A DNA stretch of 59,587 bases from Leucobacter sp. Ag1 (GCF_000980875.1 NZ_LAYO01000090.1:1-59587), one strand, 5' to 3'. Shown: positions 46,334 to 55,425, numbered from the stretch's first letter. Numbers and translations: made by a program. The notes: generated by a model from the letters alone, not told the origin.

Positions 46334-48181
46334 ATGCGGGCACAACGGGAGCAGAAGGTGCGGCCCATGGTCGCCTGGCGGCGGCGCGCGCTCGCCCTGA
46401 CGGGAGCCTGCGCGCTTGCCCTCGGAGGAGCGGCCGCCGGTGCGGCTGCCGCCCCGGCCGGGGCGGCAGCGAAGCCCCCGGTCATCCGAGTCGCGCTGCT
46501 GGGCGACGTCGACACCCTCAACCCGTTCCTCTCGGTGCTCTGGACGAGCCTCGAGATCATGCGGCTGCAGTACGAGCCGCTCGTCGAGTGGAGCGCCGAC
46601 GACAACACCGAGTCGCCCGGCATGGCCGAGAAATGGGAATCGAGCGCCGACGCCACCGAGTGGACCTTCCACCTGCCGAAGGACGGGAAGTGGTCGGACG
46701 GGCAGCCGATCGTCGCGGACGACGTCGTCTGGACCGTGCAGGCGATCCAGAAGAACAACGCCCTGAAGATGGCGAACGGGTCGCTCGTCGAGAACATCGC
46801 GTCGGTCGAGGCGCCCGATACGACGACGGTGGTCATACGCATGCGGTCGCCGCAGGCGGCGAACCCCGGAACCGACCTGCCGATCGTGCCGAAGCACGTC
46901 TGGTCGAAGATCTCCGATCCCGCCGGCTTCGCGAACGATACGGACGTCGTCGGTTCGGGCCCCTACACGGTCTCGGTGTCGTCGAAGACCAACGGGGTCG
47001 AGATGATCCCGAACCCGCACTACCGCCGCGGCGAAGCGAAGTCGGGCGGCGTCGCCTGGGTGCCGTACAAGAACTCTGACGCCGCGGTGCAGGCGCTCAA
47101 GACCGGCGAGATCGACATGATGAGCGATCTCACCGTCGCCCAGTTCGACGCCCTCAAGGGAGCCTCCGGCATCACCACGGTCTCGGGAGCCGGCCGGGGC
47201 TATTCCTCGATCGCGATCAACCCCGGTGCGAAGGACATCGACGGCAAACCGCTCGGCGACGGCAACCCGGTGCTGCACGATCCCGTGGTCCGCCAGGCCA
47301 TCGTGCGGGGGATCGACAACGAGACGCTGCGCAAGAAGGTGTTCCAGGGGCACGGGGCTCCGGGCACGGGCGAGGTGCCCCCGATCTATCCGAAGTACCA
47401 CTGGGACGTGGCGCCCGAGAAGCTGCCGCTGGCCTTCGACCAGGCCGAGGCCAACCGCATGCTCGACGAGGCGGGCTATCGGAAGGGCACCGACGGCATC
47501 CGGCTCGACAAGACCGGCAAGCCGATCAAGCTCCGGCTGATGGGGGACGCGTCGAGCGCGAGCCACCAGCAGGTCGCCGACTTCCTGAAGCCCTGGATGA
47601 AGGACCTCGGGATCGACATCACGACCACGATGCTGTCGGCCGCGCAGGTCAACGACGAGTCGGTGATGGGGCGCTACGACCTGTACTTCACCGGCTGGAC
47701 GATGGGGCCGGACCCCGACTTCATGATGTCGCTCAACACCTGCAAATCGCGACCGAACGCCGACGGGTCGGGTGCGACGAGCGAGTCGAACTGGTGCTCG
47801 CCCGAGTTCGACGCGCTCTACGCGAAGCAGCACTCGGAGCTCGACCCCGCGAAGCGCGCCGCGATGGTGATCGAGCTGCAGCAGATGATCCACGGGGCCG
47901 CGGTCAACAACGTCATGTACTACGGCGACGCGTTCCAGGCCTACCGCTCCGACCGCTTCACCGATATCCAGAAGCAGCCGGCGAAGACCGGCGTGATCCT
48001 GGCGCAGAACGGCCCGTGGGGCCTGTACTCGGCGACGCCGGTGTCGGCCGAATCCGGAGGCGGTGCCGGTTCCGGCGGCGGGGCCGTCTGGTGGATCGTC
48101 GGCGGAGCCGTCGTCGTGCTCGCAGCGGGCGGATTCCTCGTGCTGCGTCGGCGCTCCGCGGCCTCGGACGATCGGGAGTAG
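46334..48181 (+). CDS. peptide ABC transporter substrate-binding protein (family 5) with C-terminal membrane anchor
   Basis: 615 aa. A Sec-type signal peptide (RRRALALTGACALALGG with Ala-rich cleavage region) lacks a good lipobox. The mature domain is a DppA/OppA-type binding protein (VIRVALLGDVDTLNPFLSVLW, YEPLVEWSADDN, WTFHLPKDGKWSDGQPIVADDVVW). The C-terminus has a Gly/Ser linker and one membrane segment (WWIVGGAVVVLAAGGFLVL) followed by RRR, so it is held in the membrane by its tail rather than by lipid. GAAGGAG precedes the ATG. It delivers peptides to the permeases encoded next. Confidence 0.93.
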   Translation: MRAQREQKVRPMVAWRRRALALTGACALALGGAAAGAAAAPAGAAAKPPVIRVALLGDVDTLNPFLSVLWTSLEIMRLQYEPLVEWSADDNTESPGMAEKWESSADATEWTFHLPKDGKWSDGQPIVADDVVWTVQAIQKNNALKMANGSLVENIASVEAPDTTTVVIRMRSPQAANPGTDLPIVPKHVWSKISDPAGFANDTDVVGSGPYTVSVSSKTNGVEMIPNPHYRRGEAKSGGVAWVPYKNSDAAVQALKTGEIDMMSDLTVAQFDALKGASGITTVSGAGRGYSSIAINPGAKDIDGKPLGDGNPVLHDPVVRQAIVRGIDNETLRKKVFQGHGAPGTGEVPPIYPKYHWDVAPEKLPLAFDQAEANRMLDEAGYRKGTDGIRLDKTGKPIKLRLMGDASSASHQQVADFLKPWMKDLGIDITTTMLSAAQVNDESVMGRYDLYFTGWTMGPDPDFMMSLNTCKSRPNADGSGATSESNWCSPEFDALYAKQHSELDPAKRAAMVIELQQMIHGAAVNNVMYYGDAFQAYRSDRFTDIQKQPAKTGVILAQNGPWGLYSATPVSAESGGGAGSGGGAVWWIVGGAVVVLAAGGFLVLRRRSAASDDRE

Positions 48182-48185
48182 GACC

Positions 48186-49247
48186 ATGACCGACGTCGTC
48201 CTGACCGGCGGGGCCCGCACGGGCCCCGCCGGGGAACCCGCGTCCGCACCGGACACCGACGAGCCGCACCGAGGCGGCAGCTGGCTGCGCTTCGCCGCGA
48301 CGAAGGCCGGGGGAGCCCTGGTCTCGCTCGTCATGGTCGTGGTGCTCGGCTTCTTCGCGTTCCGGATCCTGCCCGGCGACCCCGTGCGCTCCCTGGCCCG
48401 GGGCCGTCGGGTGAGCCCCGAGCAGCTCGACGCGATGCGCATCGAGATGGGACTCGACCAGCCGCTCATGGCGCAGTTCTGGCGGTACCTGACCGACCTC
48501 TTCCGCGGCGACCTCGGGTACTCGTACACCTACAACCAGCCCGTCTCGGAGCTCATCGGCGAGCGCCTGCTGCCGACGCTGCTGCTCACCGGTACCGCGT
48601 TCGCGATCTCGGTGCTGCTCGGGCTGTGGCTCGGGCAGCGAGCCGCCTGGCGGCGCGGATCCCTCTTCGACCGCGCGCAGACGGGCACCGCGCTGACCCT
48701 CTGGTCGGTGCCCACCTTCTGGCTCGGGCTCCTGCTGCTGCTCGTCTTCGCGGGCACGCTGCACTGGTTCCCGACGGGCGGCATGGTCTCGGTCGGATCC
48801 GGCGCGACGGGCCTCGCGCTCGTGCTCGACGTCGCGCACCACCTGGTGCTGCCCGTGCTCACGCTCGCAGCGGTGATCTACGCGCAGTACCTGCTGGTGA
48901 TGCGCGCCTCGCTGCTCGAGGAGATGACCTCCGACTACCTCGTGACCGCCCGGGCCAAGGGCCTCAACGAGGACGGGGTGCGCCGGCGCCACGCAGTGCC
49001 GAACGCGCTGCTGCCGACCGTGACCCTCATCTTCCTCGCGCTCGGCGGGCTGATCGGCGGCGCGGTGACGGTCGAGGCCGTCTACTCGTGGCCCGGCCTC
49101 GGCTACCTCACCTTCCAGGCGCTCCGCGCGCCCGACTTCCCCGTTCTGCAGGGCACCTTCGTGGTCTTCTCCGCGATCGTCATCCTGATGAACTTCATCG
49201 CCGACCTGCTGTACCGGTCGCTCGACCCGAGGCTGCGCACCGCATGA
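48186..49247 (+). CDS. peptide ABC transporter permease (DppB-like)
   Basis: 353 aa. About six membrane segments, with the DppB features FFAFRILPGDPV near the N-terminus, GLDQPLMAQFWRYLTDLFRGDLGYSYTYNQPV, and the EAA loop DYLVTARAKGLNEDGVRRRHAVPNALLP. It has a ~40-residue polar N-terminal extension that is not typical of E. coli DppB. The stop overlaps the next permease by 4 nt. Confidence 0.95.
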   Translation: MTDVVLTGGARTGPAGEPASAPDTDEPHRGGSWLRFAATKAGGALVSLVMVVVLGFFAFRILPGDPVRSLARGRRVSPEQLDAMRIEMGLDQPLMAQFWRYLTDLFRGDLGYSYTYNQPVSELIGERLLPTLLLTGTAFAISVLLGLWLGQRAAWRRGSLFDRAQTGTALTLWSVPTFWLGLLLLLVFAGTLHWFPTGGMVSVGSGATGLALVLDVAHHLVLPVLTLAAVIYAQYLLVMRASLLEEMTSDYLVTARAKGLNEDGVRRRHAVPNALLPTVTLIFLALGGLIGGAVTVEAVYSWPGLGYLTFQALRAPDFPVLQGTFVVFSAIVILMNFIADLLYRSLDPRLRTA

Positions 49248-50161
49248 CCGCATCACCACGGCTCTCCACGCCGCTCACCGCCCGCGGCGTCGCCGCATCC
49301 CGCAGGCGCGCCCGCGCCGCCGAGGTCTGGCGCGAATTCCGCGCCCAGCGCTCCGGCCTGTTCGGGCTCGCCGTCCTCGTCGTCGTGATCGCGTTCGCGC
49401 TCGCGGCCCCGCTGCTGTTCCCCGCGGAGACGCTCGACGTCACCCGGATCTCGAATGCGCCGAACCAACCGCCCACGTGGGCGCTGCCGCTCGGCACCGA
49501 CCCGCTCGGCCGCAGCGTGCTCGCCCTGCTCGTCTGGGGCGCTCGCGCCTCGCTCCTCGTCGGCTTCGCTGCGACCCTCGTCTCGATGGTCATCGGCACG
49601 GCGATGGGCATGGCCGCCGGGCACTTCGGCGGCGCGACTCAGGCGGTCCTCATGCGCGTGATCGACTTCTTCCTGGTCGTGCCCTCGCTCGTGCTCGCGA
49701 TCGTGCTGTCGAGCGTGCTCGGGCCGGGCGTCGTCACGATCATCGTCGCGATCGGCGTCACCTCGTGGGCGGCCACCTCCCGGCTCGTGCGCGCGCAGAC
49801 CCTCACCGTCGAGTCGCGCGGATACATCGAGCGGGCCTGGGCGCTCGGCGCCGGCGACGGGCACGTGCTGCGCCGCCACGTGCTGCCCGCCGTTCTGCCG
49901 CTCGTGCTCGCGAACACGACCCTCACGGTCGGTTCGGCGATCATCTCGGAGTCGACGCTGTCGTTCCTCGGGCTCGGCGATCCCAGCACGATCTCGTGGG
50001 GCTCCATGCTCAAGCTCTCGCTCGACACCGGCGCCGCGACCGGCGGCTACTGGTGGTACGTGCTGCCCCCCGGCATCGCGATCGCCGTCGTGGTGCTCGC
50101 CTTCACCCTGGTGGGCCGCGCCTTCGAGTCCGTGATCAATCCCACCCTGCGAGGTCGATGA
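49244..50161 (+). CDS. peptide ABC transporter permease (DppC-like)
   Basis: 305 aa. N-terminal helix with LFGLAVLVVVIAFALAAPLLFP, the conserved LPLGTDPLGRSVLALLVWGARASLLVG block, and the EAA loop ESRGYIERAWALGAGDGHVLRRHVLPAVLPL. It forms the membrane heterodimer with the DppB-like protein. It overlaps both neighbours by 4 nt. Confidence 0.95.
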   Translation: MTASPRLSTPLTARGVAASRRRARAAEVWREFRAQRSGLFGLAVLVVVIAFALAAPLLFPAETLDVTRISNAPNQPPTWALPLGTDPLGRSVLALLVWGARASLLVGFAATLVSMVIGTAMGMAAGHFGGATQAVLMRVIDFFLVVPSLVLAIVLSSVLGPGVVTIIVAIGVTSWAATSRLVRAQTLTVESRGYIERAWALGAGDGHVLRRHVLPAVLPLVLANTTLTVGSAIISESTLSFLGLGDPSTISWGSMLKLSLDTGAATGGYWWYVLPPGIAIAVVVLAFTLVGRAFESVINPTLRGR

Positions 50162-51966
50162 TGCCCCAGCTCGTTTTCGAAGACGTCCGGATCAGCTACA
50201 CGACGCACGACGACCGCGGCGGCCGCGGCACGGTGGAGGCCGTGCGCGGCGTAAGCCTCGCGCTCGAGCCCGGATCCACCGTCGGCCTCGCCGGCGAGTC
50301 CGGCTGCGGCAAGTCGACGCTCGCCATGAGCGTGCTGCGCCTGCTGCCGGCCAACGCCCGCATCGAGGGCCGCATCCTGATCGGCGACGAGTCCGTCGCC
50401 GACATGCGCTGGGGCCGAATGCGCGCGGTGCGCTGGACGGAGGCGGCGATCGTGTTCCAGGGGGCGATGCACTCGCTCAACCCGGTGCAGCGCGTCGGCG
50501 ACCAGATCGGCGAGGCGCTGCGGCTGCACGCGAGCGGCGACCGCGCCGCGTACCGAGACGCCGATCGCCGGCGCGCCCGCGTCGCCGAGCTGCTCGGCCA
50601 GGTGGACCTCTCGGCGGCGAAGGCCGCCGCGTACCCGCACGAGCTCTCGGGCGGGCAGAAGCAGCGCGTCATGATCGCGATGGCGCTCGCCTGCGAACCC
50701 GAGATCATCATCGCCGACGAGCCCACGACTGCGCTCGACGTGATCGTGCAGGATCAGATCCTGCAACTGCTGCGCCGCATGGTGCGCGAGCGCGGGCTCT
50801 CGCTCCTCATGATCAGCCACGACCTCTCGGTGCTCGCATCGACCTGCGAACGCATCGCGGTGATGCAGCACGGCGAGATCGTCGAGGAGGGGCCCTCGGC
50901 CGAGGTGATGGCGAATCCCCGGCACCCGCACACCCGGGCGCTCGCCGCCGCGTTCCCCACCATCGGCGACTGGTCGTCGCGGCTCTCGCTGCCCGGTTTC
51001 ACCGCGCCGGATGCGCCCGGGCCCGGCGGTCCCGGATCGCGTCCCCGGCCGGAGCCCGGCGGCGCCTCGGCGACACCGACCCGGGTGCTGCCGCTCGAGG
51101 ACGCCGTGATCGCGGCCCGCGGGCTGAACGTGGTGTTCGGCCGTGGCGCGCGGGCGCACACGGCCGTGCGCGACGTCGACCTCACCTGCCGCCCGGGCGA
51201 GATCATCGCGCTCGTCGGCCAATCGGGTTCGGGCAAGACCACGCTCGCCCGCACCGTGCTCGGACTGCAGCAGCCCAGTTCGGGCGAGCTGCTCTACCGC
51301 GGCGATCCGTTGCCCACCCGGCGCCGCGACCTGAAGGAGTACCGCAGACGGGTGCAGTTCGTGCTGCAGGATCCGTCGGCAGCGCTGAACCCCAAGCAGA
51401 CGGTCTACGAAGCGGTCGCGGAGGGGCCCCGGTTGCACCGCCTGCCCGGAGACGAGCGGGAGCTCGTCCTCCGCGCGCTGGCGGACGCGGAGCTCACCCC
51501 TCCCGAGCGGTACTTCGAAGCGATCCCGCAGGAGCTCTCGGGCGGCCAGCGGCAGCGCGTCGTGATCGCGGGCGCCCTCGCGCTCGGACCGGAGTTCCTC
51601 GTCGCCGACGAACCGGTCGCGAGCCTCGACGCCTCGGTGCGGGCGGGGGTGCTCGCGCTCATGCTCCGACTGCGCTGCGAGCTGGGACTCGGCGCGCTCG
51701 TGATCACGCACGACCTCGGCCTGGCCTGGAACATCGCCGACCGCGTCGCGGTCATGTACCGCGGCGAGATCGTCGAGCACGGCACCGTCGAACAGGTGCT
51801 GCTCGACCCGCAGCACGAGTACACGCGTCGACTGCTCTCGGTAGTGCCGTCCCGGCAGCTGCGCGAGACCGAGGGTGCCGGCCCGGACCGGGCCGGCACC
51901 GAGCAGACCGACAGCGAACCCACCGACACCGAACGACCGAAGGAGACCGCACGTGCCGACCGCTGA
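50158..51966 (+). CDS. peptide ABC transporter ATP-binding protein, DppD-DppF fusion
   Basis: 602 aa with two complete ATPase domains in one chain. Domain 1 has Walker A GESGCGKST and signature LSGGQKQR (about residues 1-265). A Pro/Gly-rich linker of ~40 residues follows. Domain 2 has GQSGSGKTT, LSGGQRQR and VADEPVASLDAS. Each has the oligopeptide-type C-terminal tail (HPHTRALAAAFP, HEYTRRLLSVVP). It energises the permease pair. ATG 50158 overlaps the dppC-like stop; ATG 50161 is the next codon. Confidence 0.95.
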   Translation: MMPQLVFEDVRISYTTHDDRGGRGTVEAVRGVSLALEPGSTVGLAGESGCGKSTLAMSVLRLLPANARIEGRILIGDESVADMRWGRMRAVRWTEAAIVFQGAMHSLNPVQRVGDQIGEALRLHASGDRAAYRDADRRRARVAELLGQVDLSAAKAAAYPHELSGGQKQRVMIAMALACEPEIIIADEPTTALDVIVQDQILQLLRRMVRERGLSLLMISHDLSVLASTCERIAVMQHGEIVEEGPSAEVMANPRHPHTRALAAAFPTIGDWSSRLSLPGFTAPDAPGPGGPGSRPRPEPGGASATPTRVLPLEDAVIAARGLNVVFGRGARAHTAVRDVDLTCRPGEIIALVGQSGSGKTTLARTVLGLQQPSSGELLYRGDPLPTRRRDLKEYRRRVQFVLQDPSAALNPKQTVYEAVAEGPRLHRLPGDERELVLRALADAELTPPERYFEAIPQELSGGQRQRVVIAGALALGPEFLVADEPVASLDASVRAGVLALMLRLRCELGLGALVITHDLGLAWNIADRVAVMYRGEIVEHGTVEQVLLDPQHEYTRRLLSVVPSRQLRETEGAGPDRAGTEQTDSEPTDTERPKETARADR

Positions 51967-52888
51967 GACCGCCGTACCGCTCGAACCGCTGCGCCCGGGC
52001 GACCGGGTCGGGCTCGTCTCGCCCTCGAGCGCGGTGCCCAAGCGCCGCCTGCGCGAGGCCGTGGCCCTGCTCGAGAGCTGGGGGCTCGTGCCCGTGATCG
52101 GCGAGCACGCCCTCGACAAGCACCCGCGCGCGGGCAGCTATCTCGCGGGCGAGGACCGCGACCGGGCCGAGGACCTGCGCCGCGCGTGGACCGACGACTC
52201 GCTCTCCGCGGTGTTCTGCATGCGCGGCGGGTACGGTGCCGCGCGCGTGCTCGACCTGCTCGATCCCGAAGAGCTGCGCGCGGCGCGGCCCAAGCTGCTG
52301 ATCGGGTCCTCCGACATCACCGCGCTGCACGAGTACTGGGAGCACGAGATCGGCACGCCGACCCTCTTCGCTCCGATGCTCGGCACCGGCGACCTGATGG
52401 ACGATCCCGGCAACGTCGCCGCGCTGAAGCGGGCGCTGTTCACCCCGACCCGGGGCCGCGTGCTGACCGCTCCGGGCGCGGATCCGATCGTTCCGGGCAC
52501 CGTCGAGGGGCGGCTCGCGGGCGGCAACCTCAGCCTGCTCGTCATGACCGCGGGCGCGCATCCGGTCGACCGGGTGCGCGCCGACGGACGGATCGTGCTG
52601 CTCGAGGACGTGACCGAGGACCCCTACCGGATCGACGGATTCCTGCTCACGCTCCTGCGCTCCGGGTACTTCGCGGGCGCGCGCGGCATCGCGCTCGGCA
52701 CCTGGGTGAAGTGCGGGCCGCTGCCCGAGATCCGCGCGATCGCGGAGGAGATGCTCGCGCCGCTCGGGATCCCGCTGCTCTGGGGACTGCCGTTCGGACA
52801 CGGCTTCGGCGTGGACTGCGTACCGCTCGGTCTGCGGGGACGACTCGTCGCCGAGGGAGCGAACCCGAGGATCGACGTTGTTGAGTGA
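51953..52888 (+). CDS. S66 peptidase, LD-carboxypeptidase/MccF family
   Basis: 311 aa. The Ser-Glu-His triad of the family is readable: GSSDITALHEYWE (Ser120), VLLEDVTEDPYRIDGFLLTLL (Glu218) and LPFGHGFG (His283), at spacings close to those of characterised LD-carboxypeptidases. The start PGDRVGLVSPSSAV and RGGYGAARVLDLLD are also conserved. There is no signal peptide, so it acts inside the cell. The expected reaction is release of the terminal D-Ala from a murein tetrapeptide across an L,D bond. MccF-type hydrolysis of a peptide-nucleotide toxin is the alternative. GTG 51953 follows GAAGGAG within the end of the ATPase gene. Confidence 0.92.
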   Translation: MPTAETAVPLEPLRPGDRVGLVSPSSAVPKRRLREAVALLESWGLVPVIGEHALDKHPRAGSYLAGEDRDRAEDLRRAWTDDSLSAVFCMRGGYGAARVLDLLDPEELRAARPKLLIGSSDITALHEYWEHEIGTPTLFAPMLGTGDLMDDPGNVAALKRALFTPTRGRVLTAPGADPIVPGTVEGRLAGGNLSLLVMTAGAHPVDRVRADGRIVLLEDVTEDPYRIDGFLLTLLRSGYFAGARGIALGTWVKCGPLPEIRAIAEEMLAPLGIPLLWGLPFGHGFGVDCVPLGLRGRLVAEGANPRIDVVE

Positions 52889-54059
52889 GCGGCCGGATTC
52901 CGGCGTGCACGGTCCCTACTCCGACGGGGTGCCGGTGCTGAGCTGGTGCGGTATCGGGGCCGACGGCGAGGTGTTCGGGCGCGGTGCGGACCGCCGCTTC
53001 GACGGCGGAGCCCTCGGGAGACCGGGCGAGACGCTCACCGCGCGTGCTCTGGCCGCGAGCCTCGGAGACGGGGCGGAACCGGGCACGGGGGGCGACGGCG
53101 GGGTGCGCTGCCACGCATCCCGCGCCGTCGCCGACGGGCAGGAGGTCCGGCTGGCGGTGATCGCCCGTGCGTTCTCGGCCGCGGACGCCGCCGAGGCCGC
53201 GGCCGCGATCTCGGCGGTGCTGTTCGGCGGTTCCGCGCCTGCGGAGCGGGGCGAACCGGCGGTCACCTTCCGCGCGCTGGACGCCGACGGCGGGATCCTC
53301 GCCGAGCGCGGTCCCGGGCTCGTCCGCTACGCGGCGAGCACGATCAAGCTCGGCGTCGCCGTGGCCGCGCTGCTCGCGGTGGATCGCGGCGTGCTGGATC
53401 TCTCCGAGACCGTCGTGAGCCGGCACCGGTTCCCGAGCGCGATCCCCGGAGCGGGGGACTTCGGCTTCACCCCCGACGAGGTCGATGCCGGGTTCCCCGC
53501 GGACGGCGCTCCGGTCACCCTGGGCGAGTGCCTCGCCCGCATGATCGAGGTCTCATCGAACGAGGGCACCAACCTGCTGGTCCGGCGACTCGGGCTCCCC
53601 GCGGTGGCCGAGGCGTTCGCCGTGACCGGTGCCCGCACCGCCCGCATGACCCGGCTCATCGGCGACTACGCGGCTCGCGATGCGGGCGAGACCCACGAGG
53701 CGAGCGCGGCGGACCTCGCCGCCGTGATGCGGACGATCGTCGCCGGCGATGCGCTGTCGGCGGAATCCGCCGGCCTCCTCGCGGCGCACCTCGCGCGGCA
53801 GCGCTTCCCCGTCATCGCCGACGGACTGGACGAGAGCGACGACTGGGGATCGAAGAGCGGCTGGGTGACCGGCATCCGGCACGACGTCGCCTGGTTCCGG
53901 CACCGCGGACAGCAGCGCCCGAGCGTGCTCGCCGTCTGCACCGCCGGTCTCGAGACCTCGGCCGCGCTCGAGACCATCCGCGCGGTCGGATCCGCGGTGG
54001 AGCACCGGATCCTGCGCGAATCGCGGGCCGCCGGAGCACTGCTCGGCACCGGCCGCTGA
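52878..54059 (+). CDS. class A beta-lactamase-fold serine hydrolase with extra N-terminal region, no signal peptide
   Basis: 393 aa. All three active-site motifs of class A enzymes are present: SxxK as STIK (Ser154-Lys157), SxN as SSN (226-228) and KSG (326-328). The first ~130 residues are a separate region with Gly/Asp-rich strands and an Ala-rich helix (FSAADAAEAAAAISAVLFGG). There is no export signal, which is unusual for a penicillin-interacting enzyme and points to an intracellular peptide or amide substrate. The start is TTG (52878 or 52881), overlapping the LD-carboxypeptidase gene by 11 nt, so the two are translationally coupled. Confidence 0.85.
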   Translation: MLSERPDSGVHGPYSDGVPVLSWCGIGADGEVFGRGADRRFDGGALGRPGETLTARALAASLGDGAEPGTGGDGGVRCHASRAVADGQEVRLAVIARAFSAADAAEAAAAISAVLFGGSAPAERGEPAVTFRALDADGGILAERGPGLVRYAASTIKLGVAVAALLAVDRGVLDLSETVVSRHRFPSAIPGAGDFGFTPDEVDAGFPADGAPVTLGECLARMIEVSSNEGTNLLVRRLGLPAVAEAFAVTGARTARMTRLIGDYAARDAGETHEASAADLAAVMRTIVAGDALSAESAGLLAAHLARQRFPVIADGLDESDDWGSKSGWVTGIRHDVAWFRHRGQQRPSVLAVCTAGLETSAALETIRAVGSAVEHRILRESRAAGALLGTGR

Positions 54060-54114
54060 TCCGGGCGCCGCCCGCAGACACGACATCGCACACGAAACGG
54101 AGAAGACGAGAACC

Positions 54115-55383
54115 ATGCAGCAGATCCAGCACGCGGTGGTGGTCGGCGGGGGCCTGATCGGCCTCTGCGCGGCGCACGCCCTGCTCCGCGACGGGCATCG
54201 GGTGACCATCGTCGAACGCGACCATCTGGGAGCCGGCGCGGCGACGGGCAACGCGGGGGAGCTGACCCCGCAGCAGGTCGCGCCCCTGGCGTCGCCGAAC
54301 ACCGCCCGGGATGTCGTCGCCGGAGTCCTGACCCGGTCCTCCTACCTGTCGATCGCGATCCCCAGGCTGCCCGCGCTCGCGGGGTTCGGGCTGGGATTCC
54401 TCCGCGCATCCGGGCGGAAGCGCGCGGAGCGGGGCGCCGAGGCGCTCGCGCAGTTCTCGCGGGCGATCCTGCCGTCGCTGCACCGTTTCGGCGCGGACGG
54501 CGTCGACCTCTCGGGCGGCGGCAGCGGATACCTCATGACCTGCGCGGACGGTGACGAACTGATCGCGGCGCACGAGAAGTACCGCGCCCGCGCCGCGCGG
54601 GGCTGGGGCGTCGCACCCGGTCCGATCCTGCGGGGCGAAGCGCTGCGCGCGCAGGAGCCGGCTCTCGCGCCCGGGACCGAGGCGGGGTTCCTGCTGCCCG
54701 AGGAGTTCTCGCTCGATCCGGTGACCTTCGTGGCGAGCCTCGCCGAACACGTGATCGCGGCCGGCGCCGAGGTCCGGCTCGGGCTCGAGGCCCGACGGCT
54801 CGGCGACGGCGCCGAGGTCGTCTGCATCGACCGGGACGGCGCGGAGATCCGGGTTTCGGGCGACCGGGTCGTGATCGCGGCGGGCGCCTGGACCACGCCG
54901 ATCCTGCGCCGATCCGGGATCCGCTCGGCGGGCATCGTCTCGGGCAAGGGCTACAGCTACACCGTGCCGGTCGAACGGATGCCCGCGACCCTCGTGCACT
55001 CGATCGATCGGCACTGCGTCGCGATCCCCATGCACGACCGGCTCCGGATCGTCGGCATGATGGAGTTCGACGGGCATCCGGAACGGCTGCACCGGGACCG
55101 CCTGGAAGTGCTCACGCGAGCCGCGCGCGGCCTCATCGCGGGCGCCGACTGGGAGCATCGGACCGACGAGTGGGTCGGGGCGAGACCCATGACCGCCGAC
55201 GGGATGCCGCTGCTCGGCATCGTCCCCGGGCGCCCCGAGACCATCGTGGCCGCCGGGCACAACATGCATGGACTCTCGCTCGGCCCGGTCACGGGGGAGG
55301 TCGTCGCCGACCTCGTCGCCGGACGCGAGCCGACCGCGGACGGCGCGCCCCTCGACCTCGCGCCGTTCACCGTTCGGCGCTGA
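54115..55383 (+). CDS. FAD-dependent D-amino-acid dehydrogenase (DadA-like)
   Basis: 422 aa DAO-family flavoenzyme. The FAD dinucleotide fold is VVVGGGLIGLCAAHALLRDGHRVTIVER, followed by GAGAATGNAGELTP, which is characteristic of DadA-type enzymes. The mid region has GSGYLMTCADGDEL and VIAAGAWTTPIL. The C-terminus closes with WVGARPMTADGMPLLGIVPG and AAGHNMHGLSLGPVTGE. It deaminates D-amino acids such as D-Ala to 2-oxo acids, passing electrons to the respiratory chain. It is the last gene of the peptide-import operon, 55 nt after the class A-fold gene. Confidence 0.92.
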   Translation: MQQIQHAVVVGGGLIGLCAAHALLRDGHRVTIVERDHLGAGAATGNAGELTPQQVAPLASPNTARDVVAGVLTRSSYLSIAIPRLPALAGFGLGFLRASGRKRAERGAEALAQFSRAILPSLHRFGADGVDLSGGGSGYLMTCADGDELIAAHEKYRARAARGWGVAPGPILRGEALRAQEPALAPGTEAGFLLPEEFSLDPVTFVASLAEHVIAAGAEVRLGLEARRLGDGAEVVCIDRDGAEIRVSGDRVVIAAGAWTTPILRRSGIRSAGIVSGKGYSYTVPVERMPATLVHSIDRHCVAIPMHDRLRIVGMMEFDGHPERLHRDRLEVLTRAARGLIAGADWEHRTDEWVGARPMTADGMPLLGIVPGRPETIVAAGHNMHGLSLGPVTGEVVADLVAGREPTADGAPLDLAPFTVRR

Positions 55384-55419
55384 CCGCGTCACATGCCGCC
55401 ACACCCCGGCACGGCCCGC

Positions 55420-55425
55420 TAGGCT
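55420..55425 (+). promoter_or_regulatory. candidate -10 box of lysA-hom-thrB
   Basis: TAGGCT, 136 nt before the lysA start. The predicted transcript begins near 55432, just before the 22-codon leader frame. Confidence 0.45.
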
